This document shows positions 6,174 through 12,869 of a DNA stretch of 15,339 bases, one piece after another. The DNA is from UBA6136 sp964344495. GTDB taxonomy: Bacteria > Pseudomonadota > Gammaproteobacteria > Methylococcales > Methylococcaceae. The stretch is from assembly GCA_964344495.1 (NCBI GenBank), contig CAYFNI010000057.1, positions 1 to 15,339 of the forward strand, given 5' to 3'. The translations under genes were made by a program, and so were the position numbers. The notes beneath the pieces were generated by a model. That model made no database searches. It saw nothing but the letters and a program-made list of their open reading frames with translations, and was not told where the DNA came from. The stretch's first letter is position 1. Each line of letters opens with the position of its first letter.

Positions 6174-7757
6174 ATGAAGAAGCCGCATCAACCTTTACGA
6201 TCTCCAAGCCTCGCCGGCGTGGCTCTATGGCTGGCAATAGGGAGTGGAACCTGCCTCGCGGCGGAAAATCCGGAGATCACCGCAGAGCGTGGCGCAAAGG
6301 TCTTCAATGAGCACTGTGCCAGTTGTCACGGGGCCGATCTGGGCGGGTATCTGGCTCCGCCGCTAAACAAGGAGCGACTCAAGGGCAGGAGCCCCACCTC
6401 GCTCCGCAGCCTGATCATGGCCGGATCCTTTGACACCTTGATGCCTCCCTTCTATGGCAAGCTGTCGGATGACGAGATTCGCTCGGCGGTCAAATACATC
6501 GCCAGTACGGACAAACTTGATCCGCAGTGGACGATTGACGACATCCGCCGCTCGATCAAGGTTCACGTGGCCGATGAGTCCACGCTGCCGGCTCAGCCGA
6601 CCTACAGTATCGCCAACATGGATGACCTGATCGGGGTCGCCGCGCGTGGACGCTATGGGCGTGGTCAGGGATCGAAAGCGGTGTTCATCAACTCCGCCAG
6701 CAACACCAAGGTCGGTGAAGTGCCGACCGCCACCGCGGCACATATCATCGAGTTCAACCCGGTCAATCCGCGTTGGGCTTATGTCAAGACCGATGCGGCT
6801 GAAATCTACAAGGTCGACCTGTACTCGATGCAGGTGGTGCGTGAGGTCAAGACCGGGCTCAATGGTCCGGCGCTGGGTGTCTCGCGTGACGGCAAATATC
6901 TGATGGCCGGTTCTTTTGTGCCCCACAATGCCGTCTTGCTGAACGCCGATACCCTGGAACCGTTGAAATATTTCAAGCTGGAGGGTACCGACCCCGACGG
7001 CAAGTTCGTGACCTCCGATTCCGGCATGATCACCGGCACACCGTTCGCCGACATTTTTGCCATCGCCTTGGAAAATAGCGGTCAGGTATGGGTGGTGGAC
7101 CTGAACAAACCCGATTTCCCGGTTACGCCGATCACCGATGTCGGCCGGCATCTGCATGATGCCTTCCTGTCTCATGGCGGCAAAAACCTGATGATCGCTT
7201 CCTACGATGACAGTATCGTGGCGGCCATCGACCTTGAACAACGCAAGCTCATCAAAAAACTCCCGGCGGGATGCGTGCCGCACGTGGGCGGCGGTTCGGT
7301 CGTCAAGGTCAATGATCGTACCCTTGGTTTCGGTACCAACTTTGGCGATTGTGATCACGAAGTTGTCAGTGTCTGGGATCTGGACAAGATGGAAGTCGTG
7401 AAACAGGTGCCGGTTCTGGGCGGCACCGAATCCCCCGCCGCACATCCCAATGCGCCGTATGTCGCCGTCGATATCATCAGCAAGGATCGGCGCGCCCGCA
7501 CCATCCAATTGATCGACAAAACCACGCTGGAAGTGGCCCGCACTCTTGATGTTGGCGGCCATGCCTATTTCCCGGAATACAATGCCAGCGGCAAATTGCT
7601 GTATGTCAGCGCCGGCTATACCGGAGATGAGGTCGTGGCATTCGACTCCACGACGCTGGAGCGCGTAGCCTCCTTCACCATGGAAAGTCCGGCTGGCATC
7701 TTTTCCCGGGCGCGGGCCAAGTTCATGACCCGTGGTCTGGCTCCGGGGGATCTGTGA
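6174..7757 (+). CDS. nirS: Cytochrome cd1-type nitrite reductase (divergent NirS)
   Basis: This 527-residue periplasmic protein has a signal peptide (about 1-30, ending CLAA), an N-terminal c-type heme domain (CASCH, C48/C51/H52; probable Met ligand M90 in LMPPFYGKL) and a C-terminal eight-bladed d1-heme propeller. NirS reduces nitrite to nitric oxide. IRRSIKVHV (124-132) matches the linker of classical NirS. H190 (TAAHIIEF) aligns with the proximal d1 ligand. H328 (HLHDAF) and H370 (CVPHVGGG) align with the two catalytic histidines (327 and 369 in P. aeruginosa numbering, from memory). NirN, as I recall, keeps only the second, so NirS is favoured. Oddities: an extra basic stretch, RGRYGRGQGSK (158-168), before blade 1, and a NirF-like tail, SPAGIFSRARAKF. 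GGGAG at 6162-6166 supports the start. First gene of the operon. A NirN-like role is the main alternative. Confidence 0.82.
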   Translation: MKKPHQPLRSPSLAGVALWLAIGSGTCLAAENPEITAERGAKVFNEHCASCHGADLGGYLAPPLNKERLKGRSPTSLRSLIMAGSFDTLMPPFYGKLSDDEIRSAVKYIASTDKLDPQWTIDDIRRSIKVHVADESTLPAQPTYSIANMDDLIGVAARGRYGRGQGSKAVFINSASNTKVGEVPTATAAHIIEFNPVNPRWAYVKTDAAEIYKVDLYSMQVVREVKTGLNGPALGVSRDGKYLMAGSFVPHNAVLLNADTLEPLKYFKLEGTDPDGKFVTSDSGMITGTPFADIFAIALENSGQVWVVDLNKPDFPVTPITDVGRHLHDAFLSHGGKNLMIASYDDSIVAAIDLEQRKLIKKLPAGCVPHVGGGSVVKVNDRTLGFGTNFGDCDHEVVSVWDLDKMEVVKQVPVLGGTESPAAHPNAPYVAVDIISKDRRARTIQLIDKTTLEVARTLDVGGHAYFPEYNASGKLLYVSAGYTGDEVVAFDSTTLERVASFTMESPAGIFSRARAKFMTRGLAPGDL

Positions 7758-7785
7758 CCGCCGGTTTCATGCTTGTCCGTCGAAT

Positions 7786-7798
7786 AGCCCTCCGGGCT
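7786..7798 (+). other. Small hairpin in the nirS-cytochrome c intergenic gap
   Basis: AGCCC-TCC-GGGCT forms a 5-bp stem with a 3-base loop, within the only sizeable gap (83 bases) of the operon. There is no T-tract after it, so it is more likely a transcript-processing or mRNA-stability element behind the highly expressed reductase gene than a terminator. This is speculative. Confidence 0.25.
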
Positions 7799-7840
7799 GT
7801 ATCGGGCGGAAACACTTCACTTGCAAGAGGTCACGCTGAC

Positions 7841-8158
7841 ATGATCAAACGTTCCATGGCATTCGTCGCCTTACTCCTGCTCTCTGTGCAGTCAACTGTT
7901 CGCGCAGCAGATCCAGAAGCCGGCAAAACCCAGGCCTCATCGGTTTGCGCCTCGTGTCACGGCGTCAACGGCGTGAGCGCCTCCGAGGGATTCCCCAACC
8001 TTGCCGGGCAGAAGGCCGGGTATTTGGCGACGGCCCTGAAAGCCTATCGCGAAGGCACACGCAAGGCGCCAATCATGAATAACATGGCGGCTAACCTGAC
8101 CGATCTGGAGATCGACAATCTGGCTGCCTATTTCTCCAGTCTCAAGGCCTCCCCCTGA
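7841..8158 (+). CDS. Periplasmic monoheme class I cytochrome c (c553/c4-like), probable electron donor
   Basis: The 105-residue precursor has a Sec signal peptide (about 1-22, VRA-A) and one heme-binding motif CASCH (C36/C39/H40). The probable sixth ligand is M82 in NNMAANLTDLEIDNLAAYF, a pattern like one half of cytochrome c4. It should carry electrons in the periplasm, most likely to the adjacent cd1 nitrite reductase. It occupies the place nirM (cytochrome c551) has in P. aeruginosa, but its sequence type is closer to c553/c4, so I leave the symbol empty. The ATG at 7841 is chosen because it yields a clean signal peptide and follows AAGAGG at 7825-7830. The frame extends upstream to a GTG at 7754, but that part is not signal-like. 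NirC begins five bases after the stop. Confidence 0.85.
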   Translation: MIKRSMAFVALLLLSVQSTVRAADPEAGKTQASSVCASCHGVNGVSASEGFPNLAGQKAGYLATALKAYREGTRKAPIMNNMAANLTDLEIDNLAAYFSSLKASP

Positions 8159-8163
8159 GCGGG

Positions 8164-8508
8164 ATGAGCAGCCGAAGGGTGCTATCCTGGCTATGGCTGG
8201 TCTCACTGCCAAGTCTCGGCGGGGCCCAAGCGGATGCAGTTCCTGACGCCGCACGGCAACAGGAACTCGCGAGCCTGGTGTTGCAGGATTGCGGCAGTTG
8301 TCATGGCATGACCTTGCAAGGTGGCTTGGGACCGGCGCTGACTGCTGAGCGGCTCGGGCACACCCCCGACGCTGCCCTCATCGACACCATTCTGCTGGGA
8401 CGTTCCGGGACACCAATGCCGCCGTGGCAGGGTTTGCTCGATCGGGCCGAGGCGGCCTGGATCGTCCAGCAATTGAAGGCGGGTAGCTTGCGGCCGCCGC
8501 ATTCCTGA
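8164..8508 (+). CDS. nirC: NirC, small periplasmic c-type cytochrome of the nir operon
   Basis: The 114-residue precursor has a signal sequence (about 1-22) and one heme c site CGSCH (C43/C46/H47); the likely sixth ligand is M85 in GTPMPPWQGLL. NirC in denitrifiers is a small c-type cytochrome linked to heme d1 maturation and able to pass electrons to cd1 nitrite reductase. The GMTLQGGLGPALTAERL segment and the M-PPW ligand region resemble the heme c domain of NirS/NirN, a known property of NirC. The ribosome site (GCGGG directly before ATG) is weak, so translation may depend on coupling to the preceding gene, whose stop is five bases upstream. It lies directly before nirF, as in the classical operon order. 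Confidence 0.85.
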   Translation: MSSRRVLSWLWLVSLPSLGGAQADAVPDAARQQELASLVLQDCGSCHGMTLQGGLGPALTAERLGHTPDAALIDTILLGRSGTPMPPWQGLLDRAEAAWIVQQLKAGSLRPPHS

Positions 8509-8521
8509 CCGCAAGTCGAAA

Positions 8522-9703
8522 ATGCACCGGCTCACCATGTTGCATCTACTGCTCTCCATCCTGTTATTGGCCCCTCTCGACGGCGTGCTGGCGAGCGAAC
8601 TGCGCGGCACCGGCGATCTGGGGCTGGTGGTCGCTCGGGCCACCGGGTCACTGGCAGGCATCAATACCAGCCAGCGCCGGATCACCGGCACGATAACCGG
8701 TCTCGGCGATCTGTCCCATGCCAGCCTGGTGTATTCGCCGGATGAGCGGTATGCCTTTGTATTTGGGCGTGACGGCGCCCTGACCAAGGTCGATGTGCTG
8801 GAAAACCGGATCGTCAAGCGGATTGAACAAGCCCACAACAGTGTTGGCGGTGCCATCTCTCAGGATGGCCGACTCATCGCGACGTCCAATTATGATCCCG
8901 GTGGCGTGCGTGTTTTCTCGGCTGAAACGCTTGAGAAGGTGGCCGATATCAAGGCCGAATACGGCGATGGCCAATTGGCCAAGGTGGTCGGTCTGGTGGA
9001 TGCGCCCGGTCAGAAGTTCGTCTTCAGCCTGTTTGAGGCCGGCGAAATCTGGGTGGCCGATCTGCATGATCCGACCCGGCCCAAGTTGCAGAAATTCAAG
9101 GCCGGCAAGGAGCCCTACGACGCCCTGATTTCGCCGGAAGGTCGTTACTACATTGCCGGCCTGTTTGGTGAAAACGGATTGGCCTTGCTGGATTTATGGA
9201 ATCCAGACGCCGGTGTTCGCAAGATCGTCCCCGAATACGCGAAGGAAGATTCGCAACTGCCAGTCTACAAGATGCCTCATCTGGAAGGTCGGGCCCTGAT
9301 CGGCGATTACTGGTTTTTGCCAGCCGTTGGACACCATGCGCTGCTGGTGATTGACCGGCGGGACTGGACCGTGGTGCGCAAGATTCCGGTCGATGGCCAG
9401 CCGGTATTCGTCATTCCGCGTCCCGATGAGCGTCAGGTCTGGGTCAATTTTGCCCTGCCCGATAACGACAAGATCGCCATTATTGACACCCGTGACCTGA
9501 GCGTGCAGCAGCGGCTAACGCCGGGCAAGGCGGTGCTGCACATGGAGTTCACCCCCAAGGGGGATGAAGTCTGGATCTCAGTCCGGGATGACGACCGGGT
9601 ACTGGTCTATGACACCGAGACTCTGCGTGAGTTGGCCCGTCTGCCGGTCGACAAGCCCAGCGGCATTTTCCTGACAGCGCGGGCACACCGGCTGGGACTC
9701 TGA
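8522..9703 (+). CDS. nirF: NirF, heme d1 biosynthesis protein
   Basis: The 393-residue product is a cd1-type propeller without a heme c domain. NirF is required for heme d1 formation and binds late precursors in the periplasm. The family look is strong throughout: ELRGTGDLGLVVARA (26-40), GLGDLSHASLVYS (60-72), FGRDGALTKVD (81-91), NSVGGAISQDGRLIATSNY (106-124), VGLVDAPGQKFVFSLF (156-171), LPVYKMPHLEG (246-256), HMEFTPKG and the terminal KPSGIF...AHRLGL. A signal peptide ends near residue 25 (LAS-E). No lipobox cysteine is present, so this NirF is predicted soluble, whereas some homologues are described as membrane-anchored. Start at 8522; the ATG at 8537 (residue 6) is also possible. Neighbours nirC (13 bases upstream) and nirD (8 bases downstream) fit one transcript. 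Confidence 0.95.
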   Translation: MHRLTMLHLLLSILLLAPLDGVLASELRGTGDLGLVVARATGSLAGINTSQRRITGTITGLGDLSHASLVYSPDERYAFVFGRDGALTKVDVLENRIVKRIEQAHNSVGGAISQDGRLIATSNYDPGGVRVFSAETLEKVADIKAEYGDGQLAKVVGLVDAPGQKFVFSLFEAGEIWVADLHDPTRPKLQKFKAGKEPYDALISPEGRYYIAGLFGENGLALLDLWNPDAGVRKIVPEYAKEDSQLPVYKMPHLEGRALIGDYWFLPAVGHHALLVIDRRDWTVVRKIPVDGQPVFVIPRPDERQVWVNFALPDNDKIAIIDTRDLSVQQRLTPGKAVLHMEFTPKGDEVWISVRDDDRVLVYDTETLRELARLPVDKPSGIFLTARAHRLGL

Positions 9704-9711
9704 CGCTCCCC

Positions 9712-10176
9712 ATGAAGGTTTCCCGGCTGCACCAGCGCCTGCTGAATGAGTTTCAACGGGATTTTCCGTTGACTCCGACCCCCTATGCCGAACTCGCTGA
9801 ACGACTGCACGTGACCGAGGGCGAGGTATTGGAGGCCTTGCGCGACCTGAGCGAGGCGCAGATCATCAGTCGCGTGGGCGCGATCGTGCCGCCGCTGACA
9901 GTCGGTGCCAGCTTATTGGCGGCGATGGCCGTCCCGGACGCACGTCTCTCCGAAGTAGCCGCCCTGGTATCGGCCCGGCGTGAGGTCAACCACAATTACC
10001 AACGCGAACATCGTTACAACCTCTGGTTTGTGGCCAATGCGTCGGATGCGCATCACCTGGAAGCTGCGCTGCAGTCCATCGAGCGCGCGACCGGCCTGCC
10101 GATCCTGCGCCTGCCGTTGCTGGAGGCATTCCACATCGACCTGGGGTTTCCGCTCGATTTTGCTGCCTTGACATGA
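9712..10176 (+). CDS. nirD: NirD, siroheme decarboxylase subunit (AsnC/Lrp-like)
   Basis: The 154-residue cytoplasmic protein has an N-terminal winged-helix region (HQRLLNEFQRDFPL..., about 7-55) and a C-terminal AsnC-like ligand-binding fold. It is one of four related proteins that decarboxylate the two acetate groups of siroheme, giving 12,18-didecarboxysiroheme on the route to heme d1. The NirD/NirG-type motif HNYQREHRYNLWF holds the histidines (H94 and H100) expected near the siroheme site. It is probably an enzyme subunit, not a DNA-binding regulator, despite the fold. The stop overlaps the nirL start in ATGA (10173-10176), which fits equimolar NirDL production. Confidence 0.92.
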   Translation: MKVSRLHQRLLNEFQRDFPLTPTPYAELAERLHVTEGEVLEALRDLSEAQIISRVGAIVPPLTVGASLLAAMAVPDARLSEVAALVSARREVNHNYQREHRYNLWFVANASDAHHLEAALQSIERATGLPILRLPLLEAFHIDLGFPLDFAALT

Positions 10177-10706
10177 ACCCGCCGCCGCTCACTGCCCTGT
10201 TCAGCGATCCCCGTGACCTGGCCCTGTTCGAGCAGTTGGGGCAGGGGCTTCCTCTCGTCTCGCATCCTTACGCGGCACTGGGTGAGGCGGCTGGCTACAG
10301 TGAGGCGGAAGTGATCGAACGGCTGCGCCTCTGGCAAGACAGGGGCTGGGTCAAGCGACTGGGTGTGATTGTCCGCCACCGCCAACTGGGTTATGCCGCC
10401 AATGCCATGGTGGTCTGGGACATCCCCGATGACCGCGTTCGGCAGGTGGCACAACAGATCTGCACCTTGCCCTTCGTCACCCTGTGTTACCACCGTCCCC
10501 GACAAGGGACGGACTGGCCCTATAACCTGTTCTGCATGATTCATGGCCGGGAGCGCACGCACGTCGAGCACCAGATTCGGCAACTCATCGAGCAAGCGGG
10601 ACTGGAGGCATTTGCCACGGCCACGCTGTTCAGTACGCGCTGCTTCAAGCAGCGGGGCGCGCGGTATCGGGATACGGGTCGCCAACACACATTGACAGAC
10701 TCATGA
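10173..10706 (+). CDS. nirL: NirL, siroheme decarboxylase subunit (AsnC/Lrp-like)
   Basis: This 177-residue cytoplasmic protein is the second AsnC-like siroheme decarboxylase subunit, the expected partner of NirD. The winged-helix part covers about residues 15-65 (EAEVIERLRLWQDRGWVKRLGVIVRH). The NirL/NirH-type signature TLCYHRPRQGTDWPYNLF is at 103-120, with C105-Y106-H107. The product is longer than its three paralogues because of a basic C-terminal tail (CFKQRGARYRDTGRQHTLTDS). It overlaps both neighbours by four bases (ATGA), so the D-L-G block is tightly coupled. Sequence alone makes the L-versus-H label depend on gene order. Confidence 0.9.
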   Translation: MNPPPLTALFSDPRDLALFEQLGQGLPLVSHPYAALGEAAGYSEAEVIERLRLWQDRGWVKRLGVIVRHRQLGYAANAMVVWDIPDDRVRQVAQQICTLPFVTLCYHRPRQGTDWPYNLFCMIHGRERTHVEHQIRQLIEQAGLEAFATATLFSTRCFKQRGARYRDTGRQHTLTDS

Positions 10707-11146
10707 ACGCTACCGAACGCAGGTTGCTAAACACACTTCAAGGGGGATTCCCGGTCTGCGAAAGACCATATCTCGTCGTCGCCGAGCAACTCGGGTTGAC
10801 CGAGGACGATGTCATCGCGGGACTGCAGGGCCTGCTGGACAGCGGCGTCCTGACGCGCTTCGGTCCCTTGTTCAACGCCGAAAAACTGGGCGGGGCGCTC
10901 AGTCTGGTGGCCATGAGCATCCCGTCGGACGATTTCGAACGCGTGGCCGAACAGGTGAATGCGTTCACCGAGGTGGCACACAACTATGCGCGGGATCATG
11001 CACTGAACATGTGGTTTGTATTGGCTACCGAGCGTCCTGAGCGCAAGGCTGTGGTGTTGGCCGAGATCCAGCGCGTGACCGGGTACCGGGTCCATGATAT
11101 GCCCAAGATCACCGAATACTTCGTCGGTCTGAGGCTGGAGGTCTAG
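10703..11146 (+). CDS. nirG: NirG, siroheme decarboxylase subunit (AsnC/Lrp-like)
   Basis: The 147-residue cytoplasmic product is the third AsnC-like subunit and a paralogue of NirD. It has the same winged-helix start (ERRLLNTLQGGFPVCERPY) and the NirD/G-type motif HNYARDHALNMWF with H93 and H99 at the positions matching H94 and H100 of NirD. It is expected to pair with NirH in a second heterodimer or join a four-protein complex for siroheme decarboxylation. The start overlaps nirL by four bases. The end of the gene carries the GGAGG (11137-11141) that serves nirH. Confidence 0.9.
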   Translation: MNATERRLLNTLQGGFPVCERPYLVVAEQLGLTEDDVIAGLQGLLDSGVLTRFGPLFNAEKLGGALSLVAMSIPSDDFERVAEQVNAFTEVAHNYARDHALNMWFVLATERPERKAVVLAEIQRVTGYRVHDMPKITEYFVGLRLEV

Positions 11147-11150
11147 CGCA

Positions 11151-11645
11151 ATGTGCGGCATTGACTACCGACCGGATGCCATCGACCGGCACCTCATTCG
11201 CGCGACCCAATCCGGCCTGCCACTGGTCGTGCGGCCGTATCATGCCATCGCCGACCGGCTGGGGCTGAGTCCCGATGATGTCATGACCCGCCTGAAGCGC
11301 CTGCTGGATGCCGGCATCATTCGGCGCATCGGAGCCGTGCCGAATCACTACCGGCTCGGGTATGTCGCCAACGGCATGACGGTCTGGGACGTGCCTGATG
11401 AACGTGTGGACGAATTCGGTCGCCGGATCGGCGCACTGGACTGTGTCAGCCATTGTTACCATCGTCCGCGCCACCGGCCCGATTGGCCGTATAACCTGTT
11501 CGCGATGGTTCACGGTCGGAATCGGGAGGAAGTTGAACAGAAGGCCGGTCAGATCGCCGACCTCCTGGGCGATGTCTGCCGCGCGCGCGACATTCTCTAC
11601 AGTACCCGGATTCTCAAGAAAACCGGTCTCAGGATCGGAGACTGA
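11151..11645 (+). CDS. nirH: NirH, siroheme decarboxylase subunit (AsnC/Lrp-like)
   Basis: The 164-residue cytoplasmic product is the fourth AsnC-like subunit and a paralogue of NirL. The shared signature HCYHRPRHRPDWPYNLF (101-117) places C102-Y103-H104 exactly where NirL has C105-Y106-H107, and GYVANGMTVWDVPDERV (70-86) parallels NirL's GYAANAMVVWDIPDDRV. A good ribosome site, GGAGG at 11137-11141, lies nine bases upstream of the ATG. It starts four bases after the nirG stop and ends eleven bases before nirJ. Confidence 0.9.
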   Translation: MCGIDYRPDAIDRHLIRATQSGLPLVVRPYHAIADRLGLSPDDVMTRLKRLLDAGIIRRIGAVPNHYRLGYVANGMTVWDVPDERVDEFGRRIGALDCVSHCYHRPRHRPDWPYNLFAMVHGRNREEVEQKAGQIADLLGDVCRARDILYSTRILKKTGLRIGD

Positions 11646-11656
11646 TTACCAGCCCC

Positions 11657-12862
11657 ATGTTCAGACTTCACCAGTACCTGTCCGACTGCCTGCAGCCCCC
11701 GGCCATTGACCTTCAGCCGGCACCGCGCCGCCGCCGGTTGCCCGGGCCGGTGGTGATTTGGAACCTCATTCGTCGCTGCAACCTGGCCTGCCGTCATTGC
11801 TACACGACCTCGGCCGATATCGCATTTCCCGGCGAACTGAACACGGACGAAGTGTTCAGCGTCATGGATGACCTCAAGGCATTCGGCGTTCCGGTCCTGA
11901 TTCTGTCCGGCGGCGAGCCGTTGTTGCGCCCTGACATTTTTGTCATTGCCCGGCGTGCCAAGGCCATGGGGTTCTACGTCGGGTTGTCCAGCAACGGTAC
12001 CCTGATCACGCCGGAGAACATCAATGCCATCGCCGAGGTGGGCTTCGATTACGTCGGTGTCAGTCTGGACGGCCTGCGTGACACGCACGATGCCTTTCGC
12101 CGCAGCGTCGGTTCGTTCGATGCATCCCTTGCCGGCGTCCGGCTGTGTCGGGCGCATGGCCTCAAGGTTGGCCTGCGCTATAGCCTGACACAGGACAATG
12201 TCGCCGATGTCCGGCCGATGTTGCAGTTGATGGAGGACGAGGGCGTCGACAAGTTCTATCTTTCGCACCTGAATTACGGCGGGCGCGGCTATCGTCACCG
12301 GGGTGATGATGCCGCCCATGCCATGACCCGCGACGTCATGGATCTGCTGTTCGACACCTGTCTCCGGCGGCTGGAACGTGGTGATGCGGTGGAGTTTGTC
12401 ACCGGCAATAACGATGCCGATGGCGTCTACCTGTTGCACTGGGTGGCACGGCGGTTCCCTGCACATGTCGAGATGCTTCGTGCCCGCCTGCAGGCCTGGG
12501 GCGGTAACGCATCTGGCATCAACATCGCCAATATCGATAACCTCGGCAATGTCCATCCAGACACCTTCTGGTGGCATTATGGACTTGGCAATGTGCGTCA
12601 GCGGCCGTTCTCCCAGATCTGGGCGGATCACACGGATCCGCTGATGCGTGGACTCAACCAATTCCCGCGCCCGGTCGAGGGCCGCTGCGCCAGTTGCGCT
12701 CATCTGAGCATCTGCAACGGCAACACCCGTGTCCGTGCTCACCAGACCACCGGCAACGCCTGGGCCGAAGACCCCGGTTGCTACCTCAGCGACGACGAGA
12801 TCGGCCTTGAGCCGCCATCCGACCGTGAGCCTTCGGCCAACACCCTCTCATGGATGACGTAA
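11657..12862 (+). CDS. nirJ: NirJ, radical SAM enzyme of heme d1 synthesis
   Basis: This 401-residue cytoplasmic radical-SAM protein is assigned to conversion of didecarboxysiroheme by loss of the two propionate side chains, with oxo groups later found at those positions. The [4Fe-4S]/SAM motif CNLACRHC has C41, C45 and C48. SAM-binding GGEP is at 85-88, and SSNGTLIT and VSLDG are further radical-SAM strands. A C-terminal SPASM-like auxiliary cluster region has C344, C347 and C353 (RCASCAHLSIC), plus C375 in DPGCYLSDDE. The DPGCYL ending and IANIDNLGNVHPDTFW are typical of NirJ. Length fits the family (about 380-410). No strong ribosome site is seen; the nearest GGAG is 16 bases upstream, so translation may be coupled to nirH. 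CysG follows after seven bases. Confidence 0.95.
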   Translation: MFRLHQYLSDCLQPPAIDLQPAPRRRRLPGPVVIWNLIRRCNLACRHCYTTSADIAFPGELNTDEVFSVMDDLKAFGVPVLILSGGEPLLRPDIFVIARRAKAMGFYVGLSSNGTLITPENINAIAEVGFDYVGVSLDGLRDTHDAFRRSVGSFDASLAGVRLCRAHGLKVGLRYSLTQDNVADVRPMLQLMEDEGVDKFYLSHLNYGGRGYRHRGDDAAHAMTRDVMDLLFDTCLRRLERGDAVEFVTGNNDADGVYLLHWVARRFPAHVEMLRARLQAWGGNASGINIANIDNLGNVHPDTFWWHYGLGNVRQRPFSQIWADHTDPLMRGLNQFPRPVEGRCASCAHLSICNGNTRVRAHQTTGNAWAEDPGCYLSDDEIGLEPPSDREPSANTLSWMT

Positions 12863-12869
12863 ATTTCAC

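Noticed and set aside
6363..7562. Long minus-strand open frame (399 codons) opposite the nirS-like gene.
   Set aside because: The plus-strand product has clear heme and propeller motifs; the antisense product has none and no plausible ribosome site.
9712..11645. AsnC/Lrp-type transcription regulators.
   Set aside because: They have the fold, but the siroheme-site motifs and position between nirF and nirJ identify them as NirD/L/G/H decarboxylase subunits.
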